Shown here one piece after another: positions 11,216 to 22,976 of a stretch of DNA of 64,000 bases; position 1 is the stretch's first letter; each line of letters begins with the position of its first letter. The DNA lies in the NCBI GenBank assembly GCA_020698575.1, contig CM036242.1, forward strand, positions 41,164,662 to 41,228,661. The letters are read 5' to 3'. Made by a program: the position numbers and the translations under genes. Under the pieces are notes generated by a model. It ran no database searches and was not told where the DNA came from. It saw nothing but the letters and a program-made list of their open reading frames with translations. This stretch comes from Bostrychus sinensis. Taxonomy: Eukaryota; Chordata; Actinopteri; Gobiiformes; Eleotridae.

Positions 11216-11620
11216 GTTAGTCAAAATGTAAACAGTAAATGTGCATTGTTTACATGATTTTATTGCGCAGTTAATGCCAAAACTATTGTGGACTGTGGAG
11301 CACATTTCTCTATAAAACGACTAAATGCAGGTGTCCTGAGGCTGTTGTAGGAGATAAGATCATTACTTGGATGTATGGGGCCACGTCTGGCCTCAGGTGG
11401 CTCTGTCCCATTTGTAACCACAGTATTACAGCAGGCTGAGTCATCTGTTTAACTCTGTGACCTTACATTACTTCGCATCATTCTCTGGCTTACAGCACAG
11501 CCAACATTTCACTCAGGCGTGAGTTTGGCAGGAGGCCGTCTGATTTCAGTGGATTTGGTTCATTTCATGACCTCAGTTTGTCTTTAGTAATCCAAGACCA
11601 GGCTAATCTAGTTAAAATGG
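11216..11620. other. Unassigned, moderately complex sequence
   Basis: No repeat recognised. 11330-11570 is more balanced in base composition than its surroundings and could be conserved non-coding DNA, but nothing in the sequence proves this. Confidence 0.3.
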
Positions 11621-12047
11621 TTTAAAAAGCAGAACTCAGTAACTTTTTTTTACTTTAAATAAACCATTTTGGAGTGGTTTTGGATGGTTAAATGAGTTGT
11701 TGTGGGGTGAATGAAGCACCCTTCATCTCCCCCTGATGTCTTGGGGCTGAAAGTGACACTTGCAACAGCGAGCACCTCGGTGTCACTGAAGTCTTGGGTC
11801 TCGCGAGAACGTAGCACATTTATTTCTTGATTTTTGTTGTGGCAGAGCAGCCAAATGGAAGAAAAAACTTTGCATGGATACGAGGAAGGTTAAACAAAAA
11901 TAAAACTCAGTGAGGGATTACAATAGGAGCCAACTGGACTTGTGTTTATGATTTTAGTGCTTTACTCTGAACTGTAGGGGGAGCTCTAGAGAAGAAAATG
12001 AGGCAAAACAGCAAAGACACAAGCAGAGTTACTGAGTTCAGCTTTAA
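11621..12047. mobile_element. MITE with TTTAAA..CAGTAACT terminal inverted repeats
   Basis: The left tip TTTAAAAAGCAGAACTCAG (11621 onward) is matched inversely by the right tip CTGAGTTCAGCTTTAA (ending 12047), with AGTAACT / AGTTACT next to each. The 427-bp interior has no open frame. This is a non-autonomous DNA transposon with tips similar to those at 62049 and 63554. Confidence 0.65.
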
Positions 12048-12314
12048 GGAATATTGTTTCATGTTCATATCATTTACAAAAACATACAATAATGTTGCCA
12101 AGTTGTGTAACAGTCAGTAGGAGTCTGCCTTATTTGAATAGATAGTACCTAAGATGCTAACTCCAGCCACAAGGGGTCAGTGAAGAAACAGAGGGTCTTA
12201 GTGGATTCTTTCTTTGCCATTGTAACATATAAGGTCTTTGTGGCTCAATAGATTACATTTACACTTGAAGTAGAAAAACATTTGAGTCGAGATCTAGGCA
12301 CTATATATTTATCT

Positions 12315-12440
12315 AAGGACAGGGATTTCCTGGGTCTGTTTAGTTTAGTGTAGTTATTGTTTGTGTTTGATTAACTGTTTGTGAAGCCCTTTGAGGCAAC
12401 TGTTGTGATACTGGACTATAGAAATAAAACTGAATTGAAC
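12315..12440 (+). repeat. L2/Rex1-like LINE 3' end fragment
   Basis: It repeats the terminal blocks of 8270-8705: 'CCTGGGTCTGTTTAGTTTAG', 'AAGCCCTTTGAGGC', 'GGACTATAGAAATAAAACTG'. Only the last ~125 bp are present. Confidence 0.6.
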
Positions 12441-12474
12441 TGAAAACAGCAACAGGTGATGACGAGGTGTTGTT

Positions 12475-12556
12475 TAAAGAAGTTAACGCTGGTTCTAATA
12501 GAAAGGTGTCAGAATACTCAGTGCATCACAGTTTGTAGCATAGGGGGCTGCATAGG
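12475..12556 (+). repeat. Tc1-like transposase fragment
   Basis: 'GAAGTTAACGCTGGTTCTAA', 'AAAGGTGTCAGAATAC' and 'GTGCATCACAGTTTGT' match the Tc1 relic at 46357-46510. About 80 bp, no open frame. Confidence 0.6.
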
Positions 12557-13576
12557 CCCCCCACACACTGGATGCAAAACTGCAGCGTGCCACCAGCGTC
12601 AGGGAGCTGTTTTCACTTTCGCGCCCAGCTCAGTAGATCAGAGCCGCCACACTGCCGGCGTGAGACGCGAGGCTCAACAGACGCGCCAAACTAGGCTTTG
12701 ACTTGACTAGCCTCAAAAATCGAAGCCTTGCCAATTTTTCACGCTTGCGGCTGGCACTGGGTTGTGTTTTTCACCCAAAATACACACAAAATTAGCATAT
12801 ATTGTTATATTATAGGCTACTACTATGAGCACTACACAGACCTGATGCATGTGTTTAATTTTTGAAGGATTACTGGCTCTGATGGACCGTAAACTAGGAC
12901 TTTCACTTTTACTGTTAAAAGTCGCGCGTTTGCAATGTCCAGCCTACAGTGATGGTAAACATTCGCCTATTCAGTAAACTATAGTCACCATAAGTCTGTT
13001 ATATGTGGCCATACTTTCATGTTGACTTTTGACTGACTTTTCTATAGAGAAGGAGCTGATCACGCAGCTGGTGTGTACAACCTCACGTCTTCGCAGTGTG
13101 GGTCTGACACTAGAAGACTTGTGTGGTCTTAATGTTATGCTTGATCAGTATACGTTATAAGGGGTTTGCATATAAGGCTGGCCACATTCAGCACTTTTGC
13201 ATTGGACTTCCCACTTACCATAGCTTACTGGTCCTGTCCAATCTACAGCCGTATCCTCCCCACACCGGCTTCACGCCTCTGTGTTTTCCCTCTGTCAGAT
13301 CTCAGTCCTCTGTCTCTGCCAGGGAGGGATTGATGTTCCCCCAAAAAGAGAACAGAGGCATTCTTGTGAAACTTTATGGCCTCGCTGTGGTCCCTAAAAA
13401 TAGTGCTCTTTTAAAAGTTGTGACATATTGCATAGATGCGGTGATGTTGGCTCTGTTTGAGGGGACAAAAGGCTCATAAGCTGCCTGCCACAGAGAGCAA
13501 CAAAGAGACGTGACACAGGCACAAAATACAGCTCTGAGACACAGCTCTGCTCATTTACATCACAGCCTGCTGATAA
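12557..13576. other. GC-rich patch, then unassigned DNA
   Basis: 12557-12775 is GC- and CpG-rich and begins with 'CCCCCCACACACTGGATGC', which looks like a DNA-transposon tip, but no partner was found. The rest shows no recognised gene or repeat. Confidence 0.35.
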
Positions 13577-14010
13577 AAAACATCTATCTACTATTACTAC
13601 TACTACCATTACTGCTACTACTACTGCTACTACTACTATTACTACTGTTACTTCTATTGCTACTACTGCTCTACCTACTACTATTACCACTATTTTTATT
13701 AATACTGCTACTACAATTATACTTCTTTTACTTCTACTACTACTATTACTACAATTGCTAGTACAGCTGCCCCAACAATAATTACTACTATTTTTTATAC
13801 AACTACTATTACTATTACTGCTACTGCTGCTGCTACTATTTTGTTACTCCTCTCCCTACTACTATTACCACTATCTTTTTAAAACTGCTACTATAATTAC
13901 TTATTTTACCTCTACTCAGTACTATTACTAATATTTCTACCGATACCCCTGCTATAATTATTGATATCTCTTTCTGCTACTTTACTTCTACTTCTATTCT
14001 AAGTATTGCA
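13577..14010. repeat. Trinucleotide array (ACT/TAC)n, decaying rightward
   Basis: Nearly pure ACT/GCT/ATT triplets at 13580-13760 become progressively imperfect to about 14010. Open frames here (poly-leucine on one strand, poly-valine on the other) are only translations of the repeat. Confidence 0.9.
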
Positions 14011-14490
14011 ACTATTACTGCCAGGCCCATAGCCAGGATTTTTTTTACTCAGGGGCTGGCTGGGTCCAGTCATTTTACTGTAGTGGCACATGGCAAATTA
14101 TTATTATAGGAATAATACAAAAAATGTGAATTATCTTCTGTTTTAATGAAGCCAGTTATTTGGATGGAGACTACAGAGTGAGTAAAACAGGTTACAGTTT
14201 TCTATAGTCTGTATGTAGTGTGTGGGAGAGCCAGACCGTCTGGAAGCATTTTGTTGTTAGTACAATGTGTGTGATATTTTTGCTTTAACAAACTTACAAC
14301 AACTCACTAACTAGCAACTAACAACTTTGTCTACATCACAACTTTTCCTGACACAGTCTAAGAGCCTCTCACAGTCTGTCTCCAGTCTGCACTTCACAGA
14401 ACTATCTGCACACACCACTGACAGCTGCTCACTCAAATATGTACTACTGTAACAATTCATCTCAAATAATGATGAGAGAGATAAGCTCCT
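14011..14490. other. No recognised feature
   Basis: Unassigned spacer between the triplet array and the 10-bp minisatellite. Confidence 0.4.
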
Positions 14491-15070
14491 GTCAGCTCCC
14501 GTCTGCTCCCGTCTGCTCCCGTCAGCTCCCGTCTGCTCCCGTCAGCTCCCGTCTGCTCCCGTCTGCTCCTGTCAGCTCCCGTCTGCTCCTGTCAGCTCCT
14601 GTCAGCTCCTGTCAGCTCCTGTCTGCTCCTGTCAGCTCCTGTCTGCTCCTGTCTGCTCCTGTCTGCTCCTGTCAGCTCCTGTCTGCTCCTGTCTGCTCCT
14701 GTCAGCTCCCGTCTGCTCCCGTCTGCTCCCGTCAGCTCCTGTCTGCTCCCGTCTGCTACCGTCTGCTCCTGTCAGCTCCTGTCAGCTCCCGTCTGCTCCC
14801 GTCTGCTCCTGTCAGCTCCTCTCTGCTCCTGTCAGCTCCTCTCTGCTCCTGTCAGCTCCTGTCAGCTCCCGTCTGCTCCCGTCTGCTACCGTCTGCTCCT
14901 GTCAGCTCCCGTCTGCTCCCGTCTGCTCCCGTCAGCTCCTGTCTGCTCCGGTCAGCTCCTGTCAGCTCCTGTCTGCTCCGGTCAGCTCCCGTCAGCTCCC
15001 GTCAGCTCCCGTCTGCTCCCGTCAGCTCCTGTCTGCTCCGGTCAGCTCCTGTCTGCTCCTTTCAGCTCAT
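14491..15070. repeat. 10-bp minisatellite (GTC[A/T]GCTCC[C/T/G])n
   Basis: 57 consecutive units of exactly 10 bp occupy 14491-15060, followed by one degraded unit. No insertion or deletion breaks the register. Variation is almost confined to position 4 (A or T) and position 10 (C, T or G); rare changes are GTCTGCTACC (two units) and CTCTGCTCCT (two units). Because no frame contains a stop, a 238-codon Ser/Pro/Leu-rich open frame with a 10-residue period results. It should not be read as a gene. Confidence 0.95.
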
Positions 15071-15679
15071 CTGTGCAGCACTAATGCCTTTCCTTTCAGG
15101 CTCTGCCACAATAAAGTTGCTTCTGCTGCTGGAAAAGGATGAAGCTTTATTTTGAAGAGTCACAGAAAGCCGTCGATTGGTGTTAACAGAAACTTTACAG
15201 TGCTTCCTCTCCACCTGCAGTTTCTCCTCTGCTCTTCTCCATCTCTCCTCTTACTTTTGATCATAATAAATAACAAAGTTATTGGAAATAATTATCACTT
15301 TTGTAATAGTTTTTGAGTAAAAGAGACACTGGACCTAAAAAACACCACGGCTGTTCACAGATGGAGCGCTAATAAACCGTGCATCTTGTAATGAAGCCTA
15401 AATGCGTTTACAGACTCTAACAGTGCATATCTCTGTGATTCCTGAACCTATCAACATGAAATAAAAAAGCTTGAGTTCTTATCTGTCAGTATGATTTAGC
15501 TGCAGGTTTCTGTGTCAAGCCGTTTGTTTTACAACAGATGCGCAAAGACGTAATGTCAGTCACTTAGGCCAGCGTCATTATGGCCCTTAGGAGCCCGTCA
15601 GGCAGGACCGCTCAGGGAAGCCCAATATGGCAGGCCAAGTTCTGACCAACAGGGGCCGTGCCACCACATGGCTACGCCA
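15071..15679. other. No recognised feature
   Basis: Unassigned DNA between tandem arrays. Confidence 0.4.
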
Positions 15680-15860
15680 CAGATTACTGCTATTGCTACA
15701 GTTACTACCCCATATTTACTACTGTTTTTACTGCTACTATTATTGCAACTATATCTGCTAATATTATTTCTGCTGTTACTATTGCTGCTACTGCTATCCT
15801 TACAACTATTACTACTACTACTACTATCTCTGCTTCTTTTACTGCTGCTACAACTTGTAG
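15680..15860. repeat. Trinucleotide array (ACT/GCT/ATT)n
   Basis: Imperfect CTA/CTG/TTA triplets, in the same sense and composition as the array at 13577-14010. Its Leu/Thr-rich and Val-rich open frames are repeat translations. Confidence 0.88.
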
Positions 15861-16249
15861 TTGAAAACAGTTGTCCAGAATGTTAAATTGGGATGAGATC
15901 ATTCTTGTTTTTAGTTTTCTTGATGCTACAAGAACATTAAGACATTAACGTGATCTCCTAGGCAACACTTTACACATACCAGATGCCAGCTGAGGTGCAT
16001 TATGGGCAATTACAGAAAAAGCTGGGGGTAGACGTTACTATAGTTTTGTAGTACTCAAGATCAGAGTTAGCTTTGGCTCCCTATTTCAGAAAGAAAAAAA
16101 TTCAATGCAGAAACTTATGTGAGGTTATGTGTCATTAAAATAATTAAATTGGTACATGGTTTAGCCTTTGTTAAATACAAGTAGTCCAAAATAATAATGA
16201 AACACAAATATATAGAAATATAAATAACACAGCCACATGAGGTATCGAT
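15861..16249. other. No recognised feature
   Basis: Unassigned AT-rich DNA. Confidence 0.4.
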
Positions 16250-16410
16250 TCCAGGGACTCCTTGTGCTGGTCCCAAGACCGGATAAATGGTGAAGGTTGT
16301 GTCAGAAAAGGGCATCCAGCTTATGCTAAATCTAGGTGCAAACGACTGCACACTGGGAGGCAGATGATTTGCTGTGAAGACAACAGAAAGGAAAAGCCCA
16401 CAGGAAAGAA
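16250..16410 (+). repeat. RTE/SINE 3'-end-like repeat
   Basis: Opposite orientation to the copy at 11041: 'GTGCTGGTCCCAAGACCGG', 'AAATGGTGAAGGTTG', 'AAAGGGCATCCAGC', then 'GATTTGCTGTGAAGAC', the usual junction with the terminal A/G-rich tail. Confidence 0.6.
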
Positions 16411-16703
16411 CAGGACTTTTGCACTGATAATCACTCTTAAGTATTTTATTTTAGAGCTGTACATAGATAGAAGTTAAGTCTTACAAACTGACCTTCTTTG
16501 TTCTAGAGAAGTGACTTGTTAATTGCAGCCAGGACCAGCTGCTTGATGACATATTGTTGGAGACAATGGCAGTTCACAAAGCACAATTATGTACACTAAA
16601 TCAATTGCCTTTTGCTATCTTAAGACAGTGGCTTTCTTAATTAAATCTTGTCTCAAAGTGTTTTTTTTTTTTTTTTTCAGTCCCAGAGAGGACAGGTCAT
16701 AAC

Positions 16704-17200
16704 TTAAAGGTCCCCTATTCTGCTAAATCAACTTTTTTGAGCTTACAAAACATTTTGTTATAATGTTATATACATCAACAACAGACCTGGAGAAGTGTTT
16801 TGTTTTATTCATGCTTGTTTGAGTAATTGTGTTTTGTTGAGCTGCCCTTTCCTGAAGATCTGGAAACGCTCGGCCTCATCGCTCTACATAGACAAGCGTT
16901 CTGATACTTTCAGCGCTTGAAATGCCGTTGCTAGTTAAATCTGTTTGCGTCATGTTGCTAATAGCCGTGCTAAATAGCATTTTTAGGCTCTGTCCAGTCC
17001 CCACCGTTACCAGCAGGGGGCGACAGACACCTAATACAATACAAATACGTTCTCTGCAAAGTCAAAGTAACAGCTCCCCAACAGAAGAGGTTTTCCATAC
17101 ATACACATTATTTTAAGTTATACAATTTGAAATACTAATTCAAAGGTGTCCAAAACTATTTTAAAAACCTGTAAAAAGCATAATAATATAAGACCTTTAA
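16704..17200. mobile_element. Non-autonomous TIR element (TTAAAGG family), intact copy
   Basis: The tips TTAAAGGTCCCCTATTCTGC (left) and ATATAAGACCTTTAA (right) are inverted. The interior includes 'CTAAATCAACTTTTTTGAGC', 'ACGCTCGGCCTCATCGC', 'CATGTTGCTAATAGCC' and 'AGCAGGGGGCGACAGACACC'. The same blocks occur in 27867-28806 and, inverted, in 41955-42195. No coding capacity. Confidence 0.75.
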
Positions 17201-18771
17201 CTCATTTCCTGCCTGGTCTGGAAATGAAACTCTTCTTGCGACCTTCTTGCGTTTATAGCCAACAGTGCAAACCTCTTCACCACTGTGGTGTCTGGGAGGA
17301 GGAGGCAGATTATTGCTACTCAGTTTCTACAGAAGTCTATATTAGTATGGTCTCTCTTAGGCAAAGGAGAGTTTACTAATAAAAAGTATGTTTTAATGTA
17401 AATCAAATGTGAAGTAAGATCCTTTGACCCACAGAAATGGAAAATAAGATGCAAACATTTGTTTATTTACTCTCATATACTGTACACGCATGGGCTCTGC
17501 AGAATACGGATGTGGCTTTCTTGAACGTATTTTGCCTGTGATCATGATAAAAAGACACCGATGAGCATCTTAGTATCATGGTCGATTCAGATGTAGATTA
17601 CTCTTAATGGTGTTGCTACGCATCATTTTAAAGGTAGTCAGGCAGCTGCTTCCTTCTGTTGCTGTTAGACCGTATGCTAATCTGAACCAAGAAGAAGTGA
17701 CTTCATGCATTACATTATATACATTATATATTTATCGCCAGTCTAAAATGTTCCTTTTTTTGGGTTGTCCTGTGCTCCCCATGTCCAGCTAAGGACTGAT
17801 TATTATAAGGAACAATAATATTTATTACAAATGAGTGTTTTATGTACTTGCTGGCGTAGCGTTGGCTTTGCTTTTCATCGCACATTTTTGTCCAAATAAC
17901 AAGAACATGACTTTTTAGTTATTCAGTCAAGTCAAAGCTTTGCAGATGTAAGCCCATGACACACTATACAAATTTTACAACCTCAAGAGATTATTACATG
18001 TCACACTGTGCAACTCAATGAGGTTACAAGTGTTTTCTTTTTTCCTGATGCCACAGGAATGTTCAGACAGTGACATAATCTCTGAAGCAATACTTTACAC
18101 AGATGCCAGATGGGTTGGGTTTTGTACGATTAGAAAATAAAAGCTAGGATTTGTGGGTAGGTATCATCATAATCTTGTACTCCATACTGGTCTAGGACGT
18201 GACTGAGAGTTAAGTTAGTGATACCATTTATTGGAACCAAAAGGATATTACACAACAGAAATTTAGTGTAGCTTGAAGCAGGATTTTTCTTCTTTCTTTT
18301 TATTGACTCAGCAACAGTAATGCATATTACAATGGAAACACGAAACACAAATGAACAGACAAACACACAGTGAGAGAGGGAAAAAATACATTCAAGTTAA
18401 CATTCTATCATTTTTTTCTATTATTGGAAATACAGTTCAGGGATTTCAGAAAAGAATTAATTGCAGTATTAAAAAGACTAAACAAAGGCTGCAATTTAAA
18501 GAATCTCTGTTCATGAATGAAATATTTAGCATGTAAAACAAAAAAATAACTTCAGTAAATTCAGTTTCTTTGTTGACTGGGTTTTCATAGTAAAAAAATA
18601 TATCTTTCAAACAGAATTGATGTGTTATGTTATGATGGTCACATAGGTGATGTTGCAAATGGTATAAAATGTTTTTGGTCTTCTCACATTAAAAAAACAA
18701 AAAACAAATCAATGTCTCCTCTTCTGTCTACAAAAGGAGCATCTATTTCCAATCTATGAGTTGCTTCAATT
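17201..18771. other. No recognised feature
   Basis: Long AT-rich stretch with short open frames only (up to 78 codons). No family resemblance or TIR pair was found. Confidence 0.4.
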
Positions 18772-19075
18772 TTGTGTGAGATATTGCGATTGAGAATATT
18801 TATTGAACTTTTGGATTATTCTCATTTGGTTGAATCAGAAGCTCTTATCCTCTTTCTCGACTTTTATAAGTCCCTTGACACCATTGAACACTTGTTTCTT
18901 CTGCAAGCTCTTAAATGTTTTGGTTTGGTAATTCTTTTAATGAAACTATTGAAATGTTTTATGAAGATATTAACAGCTCTGTTACTGTCAACCAAAACAC
19001 ATCACAGAGATTTGATATTGAACATGGTGCGAGAGAGGGCTGCCCAATTTCTCCCTTTTTGAGTCTTGTAGCAGG
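18772..19075 (+). pseudogene. L1/Tx1-like LINE reverse transcriptase fragment
   Basis: The first frame reads 'ALILFLDFYKSLDTIEH', equivalent to the catalytic block 'FLDFYKAFD' of L1-type reverse transcriptases, with the usual phenylalanine replaced by leucine. After a frameshift near 18920, the second frame carries 'IEMFYEDINSS' and 'REGCPISPFL', equivalent to the conserved 'RQGCPISP' block. The YADD motif and everything downstream are missing. About 300 bp, both ends lost. In the family this domain makes cDNA at the nicked target. This copy is dead. Confidence 0.8.
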
Positions 19076-19555
19076 ATTGTCCAGAAAGACTAATATTTGT
19101 CATCTTGGTTTTATCTTGTATTGCTCTGTGTTTTTTCTCTTGTTGTGAACCTCTTTGACCCCGCATGCATCAAAACCACACTCCGTTTCCCTCCCAACCA
19201 CTTCCACTTCCATTAAAATGCACCACAATGACTTTTGAATGCCAAACGCAAGGGACACGCCGACACCAGTGACACCAGTAACTTTTATTCTTCACTCTTT
19301 GTGTCTGCGGAATGGCCTATAAAAACATTTGCATCATGTTTGTGTTTGTGATTGCAGAGATTTTTCCACAGCATTAGCTCCTCTCGGGGAAAGCCGCCAG
19401 TGCCTTTAGCGCTCCACTGCTCTGAGTCTACGCCCGCTTTGTCTGTGGGGCCATAAACCGTTCCATTCAACAACATCCAAGACTCGCTCAGGACTCAAAT
19501 CAGACGCTATTCGACTGAGAGGAGTGGGTCTAAAAGTTTTCACTCCACAACCAAA
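19076..19555. other. No recognised feature
   Basis: Unassigned DNA before the minisatellite. Confidence 0.4.
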
Positions 19556-21380
19556 AGTATTTAGATTTGATCTGTAATAGGCTAAAGTAGGCCTAAATCA
19601 GGACTAACCCAGGTCTACAGCCAATATTTAAAAAGGGATGGGTCACAAAATGAGGACTAAACTGTGTCTCAATCAGGATTAAAGTAGGACTAAGTCAAAT
19701 CTACGGCAGGACTAAAACAGGACTAAACTAGGTTAACTAGGTCAAAACCAGGCATAAACAAGGACTAAATCGGGACTAAACCAGGTATAAACAAGGTCTG
19801 AACCAGGACTAAACCAGATCTAAACTAGGTATAAACCAGGACTAAACCAGATCTAAACTAGGTATAAACCAGGACTAAACCAGATCTAAATTTGGTCTAA
19901 ACCAGTTGTAAGCCAGCTCTAAACCAAGACTAAACCAGATCTAAAGTAGGACTAAACCACATCTAAGCCAAGTCTAAAGCAGGTCTAAACTAGGACTAAA
20001 CCAGCACAAAATCAGGACTAAACCATGTGTTAACCAGGGCTAAATCAAGACTAAACCAGGTCTAAACTACATCTAAACCAGGTGTAAATCTAAAACATGG
20101 ACTAAACCAGGACTAAATCTGGACAAACCCAGGTCTAAACACGGCCTAAACCAGGACTAACCCAGGTCTAAAGCCAATATTTAAAAAGGGATGGGTCACA
20201 AAATGAGGACTAAACTGTGTCTCAATCAGGATTAAAGTAGGACTAAGTCAAATCTAATGCAGGACTAAAACAGGACTAAACTAGGTTAACTAGGTCAAAA
20301 CCAGGCATAAACAAGGACTAAATCGGGACTAAACCAGGTATAAACAAGGTCTGAACCAGGACTAAACCAGATCTAAACTAGGTATAAACCAGGACTAAAC
20401 CAGATCTAAACTAGGTATAAACCAGGACTAAACCAGATCTAAACTAGGTATAAACCAGGACTAAACCAGATCTAAATTTGGTCTAAACCAGTTGTAAGCC
20501 AGCTCTAAACCAAGACTAAACCAGATCTAAAGTAGGACTAAACCACATCTAAGCCAAGTCTAAAGCAGATCTAAACTAGGACTAAACCAGCACAAAATCA
20601 GGACTAAACCATGTGTTAACCAGGGCTAAATCAAGACTAAACCAGGTCTAAACTACATCTAAACCAGGTGTAAACCTAAAACCTGGACTAAACCAGGATT
20701 AAATCTGGACAAACCCAGGTCTAAACACGGCCTAAACCAGGACTAACCCAGGTCTACAGCCAATATTTAAAAAGGGATGGGTCACAAAATGAGGACTAAA
20801 CTGTGTCTCAATCAGGACTAAGTCAAATCTAATGCAGGACTAAAACAGGACTAAACTAGGTTAACTAGGTCAAAACCAGGCATAAACAAGGACTAAATCG
20901 GGACTAAACCAGGTATAAACAAGGTCTGAACCAGGACTAAACCAGATCTAAACTAGGTATAAACCAGGACTAAACCAGATCTAAATTTGGTCTAAACCAG
21001 TTGTAAGCCAGCTCTAAACCAAGATTAAACCAGATCTAAAGTAGGACTAAACCACATCTAAGCCAAGTCTAAAGCAGGTCTAAACTAGGACTAAACCAGC
21101 ACAAAATCAGGACTAAACCATGTGTTAACCAGGGCTAAATCAAGACTAAACCAGGTCTAAACTACATCTAAACCAGGTGTAAACCTAAAACCTGGACTAA
21201 ACCAGGATTAAATCTGGACAAACCCAGGTCTAAACACGGCCTAAACCAGGACTAAGCAGTGGTCTAAAATTTAGAGCTTTAAATTAAACTAAACCCGGAC
21301 TTAAACGGCAAACGAGGAGTACCACCAGAATCAGTCTGCGTATCACCAGTGGGACTCATACCACAGTTTGAGAACCACTG
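19556..21380 (+). mobile_element. hAT-type element with large higher-order CCAGGACTAAAC minisatellite
   Basis: Units of about 11-13 bp (core CCAGGACTAAA or CCAGGTCTAAA) fill 19570-21290. They are organised into three long copies that restart at the landmark CCAATATTTAAAAAGGG (19621, 20174, 20760). The periods are 553 and 586 bp, and the difference is one extra 33-bp subunit. The array is followed by 'GAGTACCACCAGAATC' and the hAT-like right terminus AGTTTGAGAACCACTG (ending 21380). The left terminus was not recognised. Confidence 0.85.
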
Positions 21381-22418
21381 ACAGATTATTTGGGTCTCAA
21401 GTCCAAGTTTACCCCCACATCCCGCCCTCCTGGTTTGGATTTGGCAGAAGCTTTGTCCTGTCCCGCTTGGTCGCCTCTGGTTAATTGTCTGCTTGCAGTC
21501 TTGTGTTGATTGATGAAAGTTGTAAATAAGCTTTTTCTGACTCTGGCAGCCAAAAATCAGGGCAAACTGAAATATTTAGCATTTGAATAAAATACGGCAG
21601 ACAATAACAATAGGAGTGTGACTGCCCTAGAAGGATTTCACAGTGACATCTGTTGAAAGTAAAATATGAAAATGTTTTTATGGAAAGAATGAGGCTGCAC
21701 TGCAACAGAGGCCATAAATAATAATTTCCCAAGTGTAGCGTTGTAAGTCAATCTCTGTTTTATTTACTAAAGATATTCGGTGCATTACTTGAGCATCTTA
21801 TTATTGTCTTTCTACTTTTCATGGAATTGGTTGTTGTTGTTGCCAAGAACTATTTACAACAGCACACATAAAATGAGTTGACAATTTAAAATACAGTTTG
21901 CCCTGAAAGAGTAAAAAATAAATAAAAGAAAGAGCTTTTTGGTTTCAAATGAATGGTTACTGGGGATTCAAGGTCCTATAATGATTGTTTTAGCCTTTGG
22001 ACTTGCTTTTGATAAAGAGTGCATTGATTTTTGGCCCTCTGAGGCTGTTGTAATTTGTCATCAGAGTGGAATAAAGAGAACTGGTCAGAATATTTATAGG
22101 TTGCAGATACATATAAATCAAGGAACTTAGGAATTTACTGTACATGGGCGTTGGAAATGTTTCTCAGAAAGGAAGGAAGGAAGAGATGGTCTTGGTCTGC
22201 TCAAACTAGAAACAACACCATGCATGGTTTGGAGTCACTACTAAAAATAAACAATTACTGTTTTCTTGACAAGCATTGGTACTGGCAAAGAATTTATAGT
22301 CTACAATAATACTGACAATTTTGTTGATCGTCACATAAAATATATTGCACTAAAAATCATAATATTTCTTAATCATTTATTTTATTTAATCAAAAGAAAC
22401 AGAGTATCCTCTTTAGTG
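21381..22418. other. No recognised feature
   Basis: AT-rich DNA with short open frames. A small GGAA-rich tract lies near 22168-22182. Confidence 0.4.
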
Positions 22419-22750
22419 CAGGGGTTGTCAGACTTTTCACACCAAGTACCACCTCAGAGAATATTTGGCTTTCCAAGTATCATTGTTAATGTACTAAAAG
22501 AAAAATCAGGACTAAACCAGGCCAAAAGCAGGACTGAACCTTTCCTAAACCAGAACTAAACCAGGTTGGATCCAACACTAAACCAGATCTAGACCAGGAC
22601 AAAACCAGGACTAAACAGGGACAGATCCCAGACAAAAGTAGGCCAACAGTACAAAACCAGAGCAAGACTAAAACATGGAGTTAGGACGTGAACTGTAAAA
22701 GACTCCTGAGTACCACCAGTTGTATTTATACCACAGTTTGAGAACCACTG
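22419..22750 (+). mobile_element. hAT-type element with short CCAGGACTAAA array
   Basis: The left tip CAGGGGTTGTCAGAC is followed by 'CACCAAGTACCACCTC'. About 12 minisatellite units come next, then 'GAGTACCACCAGTTG' and the right tip CAGTTTGAGAACCACTG. Candidate 8-bp duplications CTTTAGTG (22411-22418) and CACTAGTG (22751-22758) match at 6 of 8 positions, so an old insertion is likely. It is the same family, in inverse orientation, as 30685-31191. Confidence 0.75.
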
Positions 22751-22761
22751 CACTAGTGTGT

Positions 22762-22976
22762 TTCCCGGGACCTCCTCCTGATGACACATCCCCAGTGAGG
22801 TGTCCAACAGATGCTGGTGCCACATCTGCTGGCTCCTCTAGATGTGGAGGAGCAGTGGCTCTACTCCGAGCTCCTCCCCCTCTCTCTAAGGGAGTGCCCG
22901 GCCACCCTGTGGAGCAAACTCATGTTGGCCGCTTGTATCCAAGATCCTGTTCTTTTGGTTATGACCCAAAGATTGT
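22762..22976 (-). mobile_element. Rex3 fragment (3' coding part)
   Basis: The minus strand matches the C-terminal Rex3 region of 5864-7521 ('CTACTCCGAGCTCC', 'AAGGGAGTGCCCGGCCACCC', 'GGCCGCTTGTATCC', 'GGTTATGACCCAAAG'). It lacks the 3' tail and has small internal deletions, so it is a relic of an older insertion. Confidence 0.85.

Noticed and set aside
13394..13761. Leucine-rich and valine-rich open frames on opposite strands
   Set aside because: They are translations of the ACT/AGT triplet array, not membrane proteins.
14439..15155. 238-codon Ser/Pro/Leu-rich open frame
   Set aside because: It is the translation of a stop-free 10-bp minisatellite. The 10-residue period is simply the 30-bp least common multiple.
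19570..21290. CRISPR-like regularly repeated array
   Set aside because: Units are 11-13 bp with no unique spacers, the sequence is eukaryotic, and it ends in a transposon tip. The same holds for 39980-40560.
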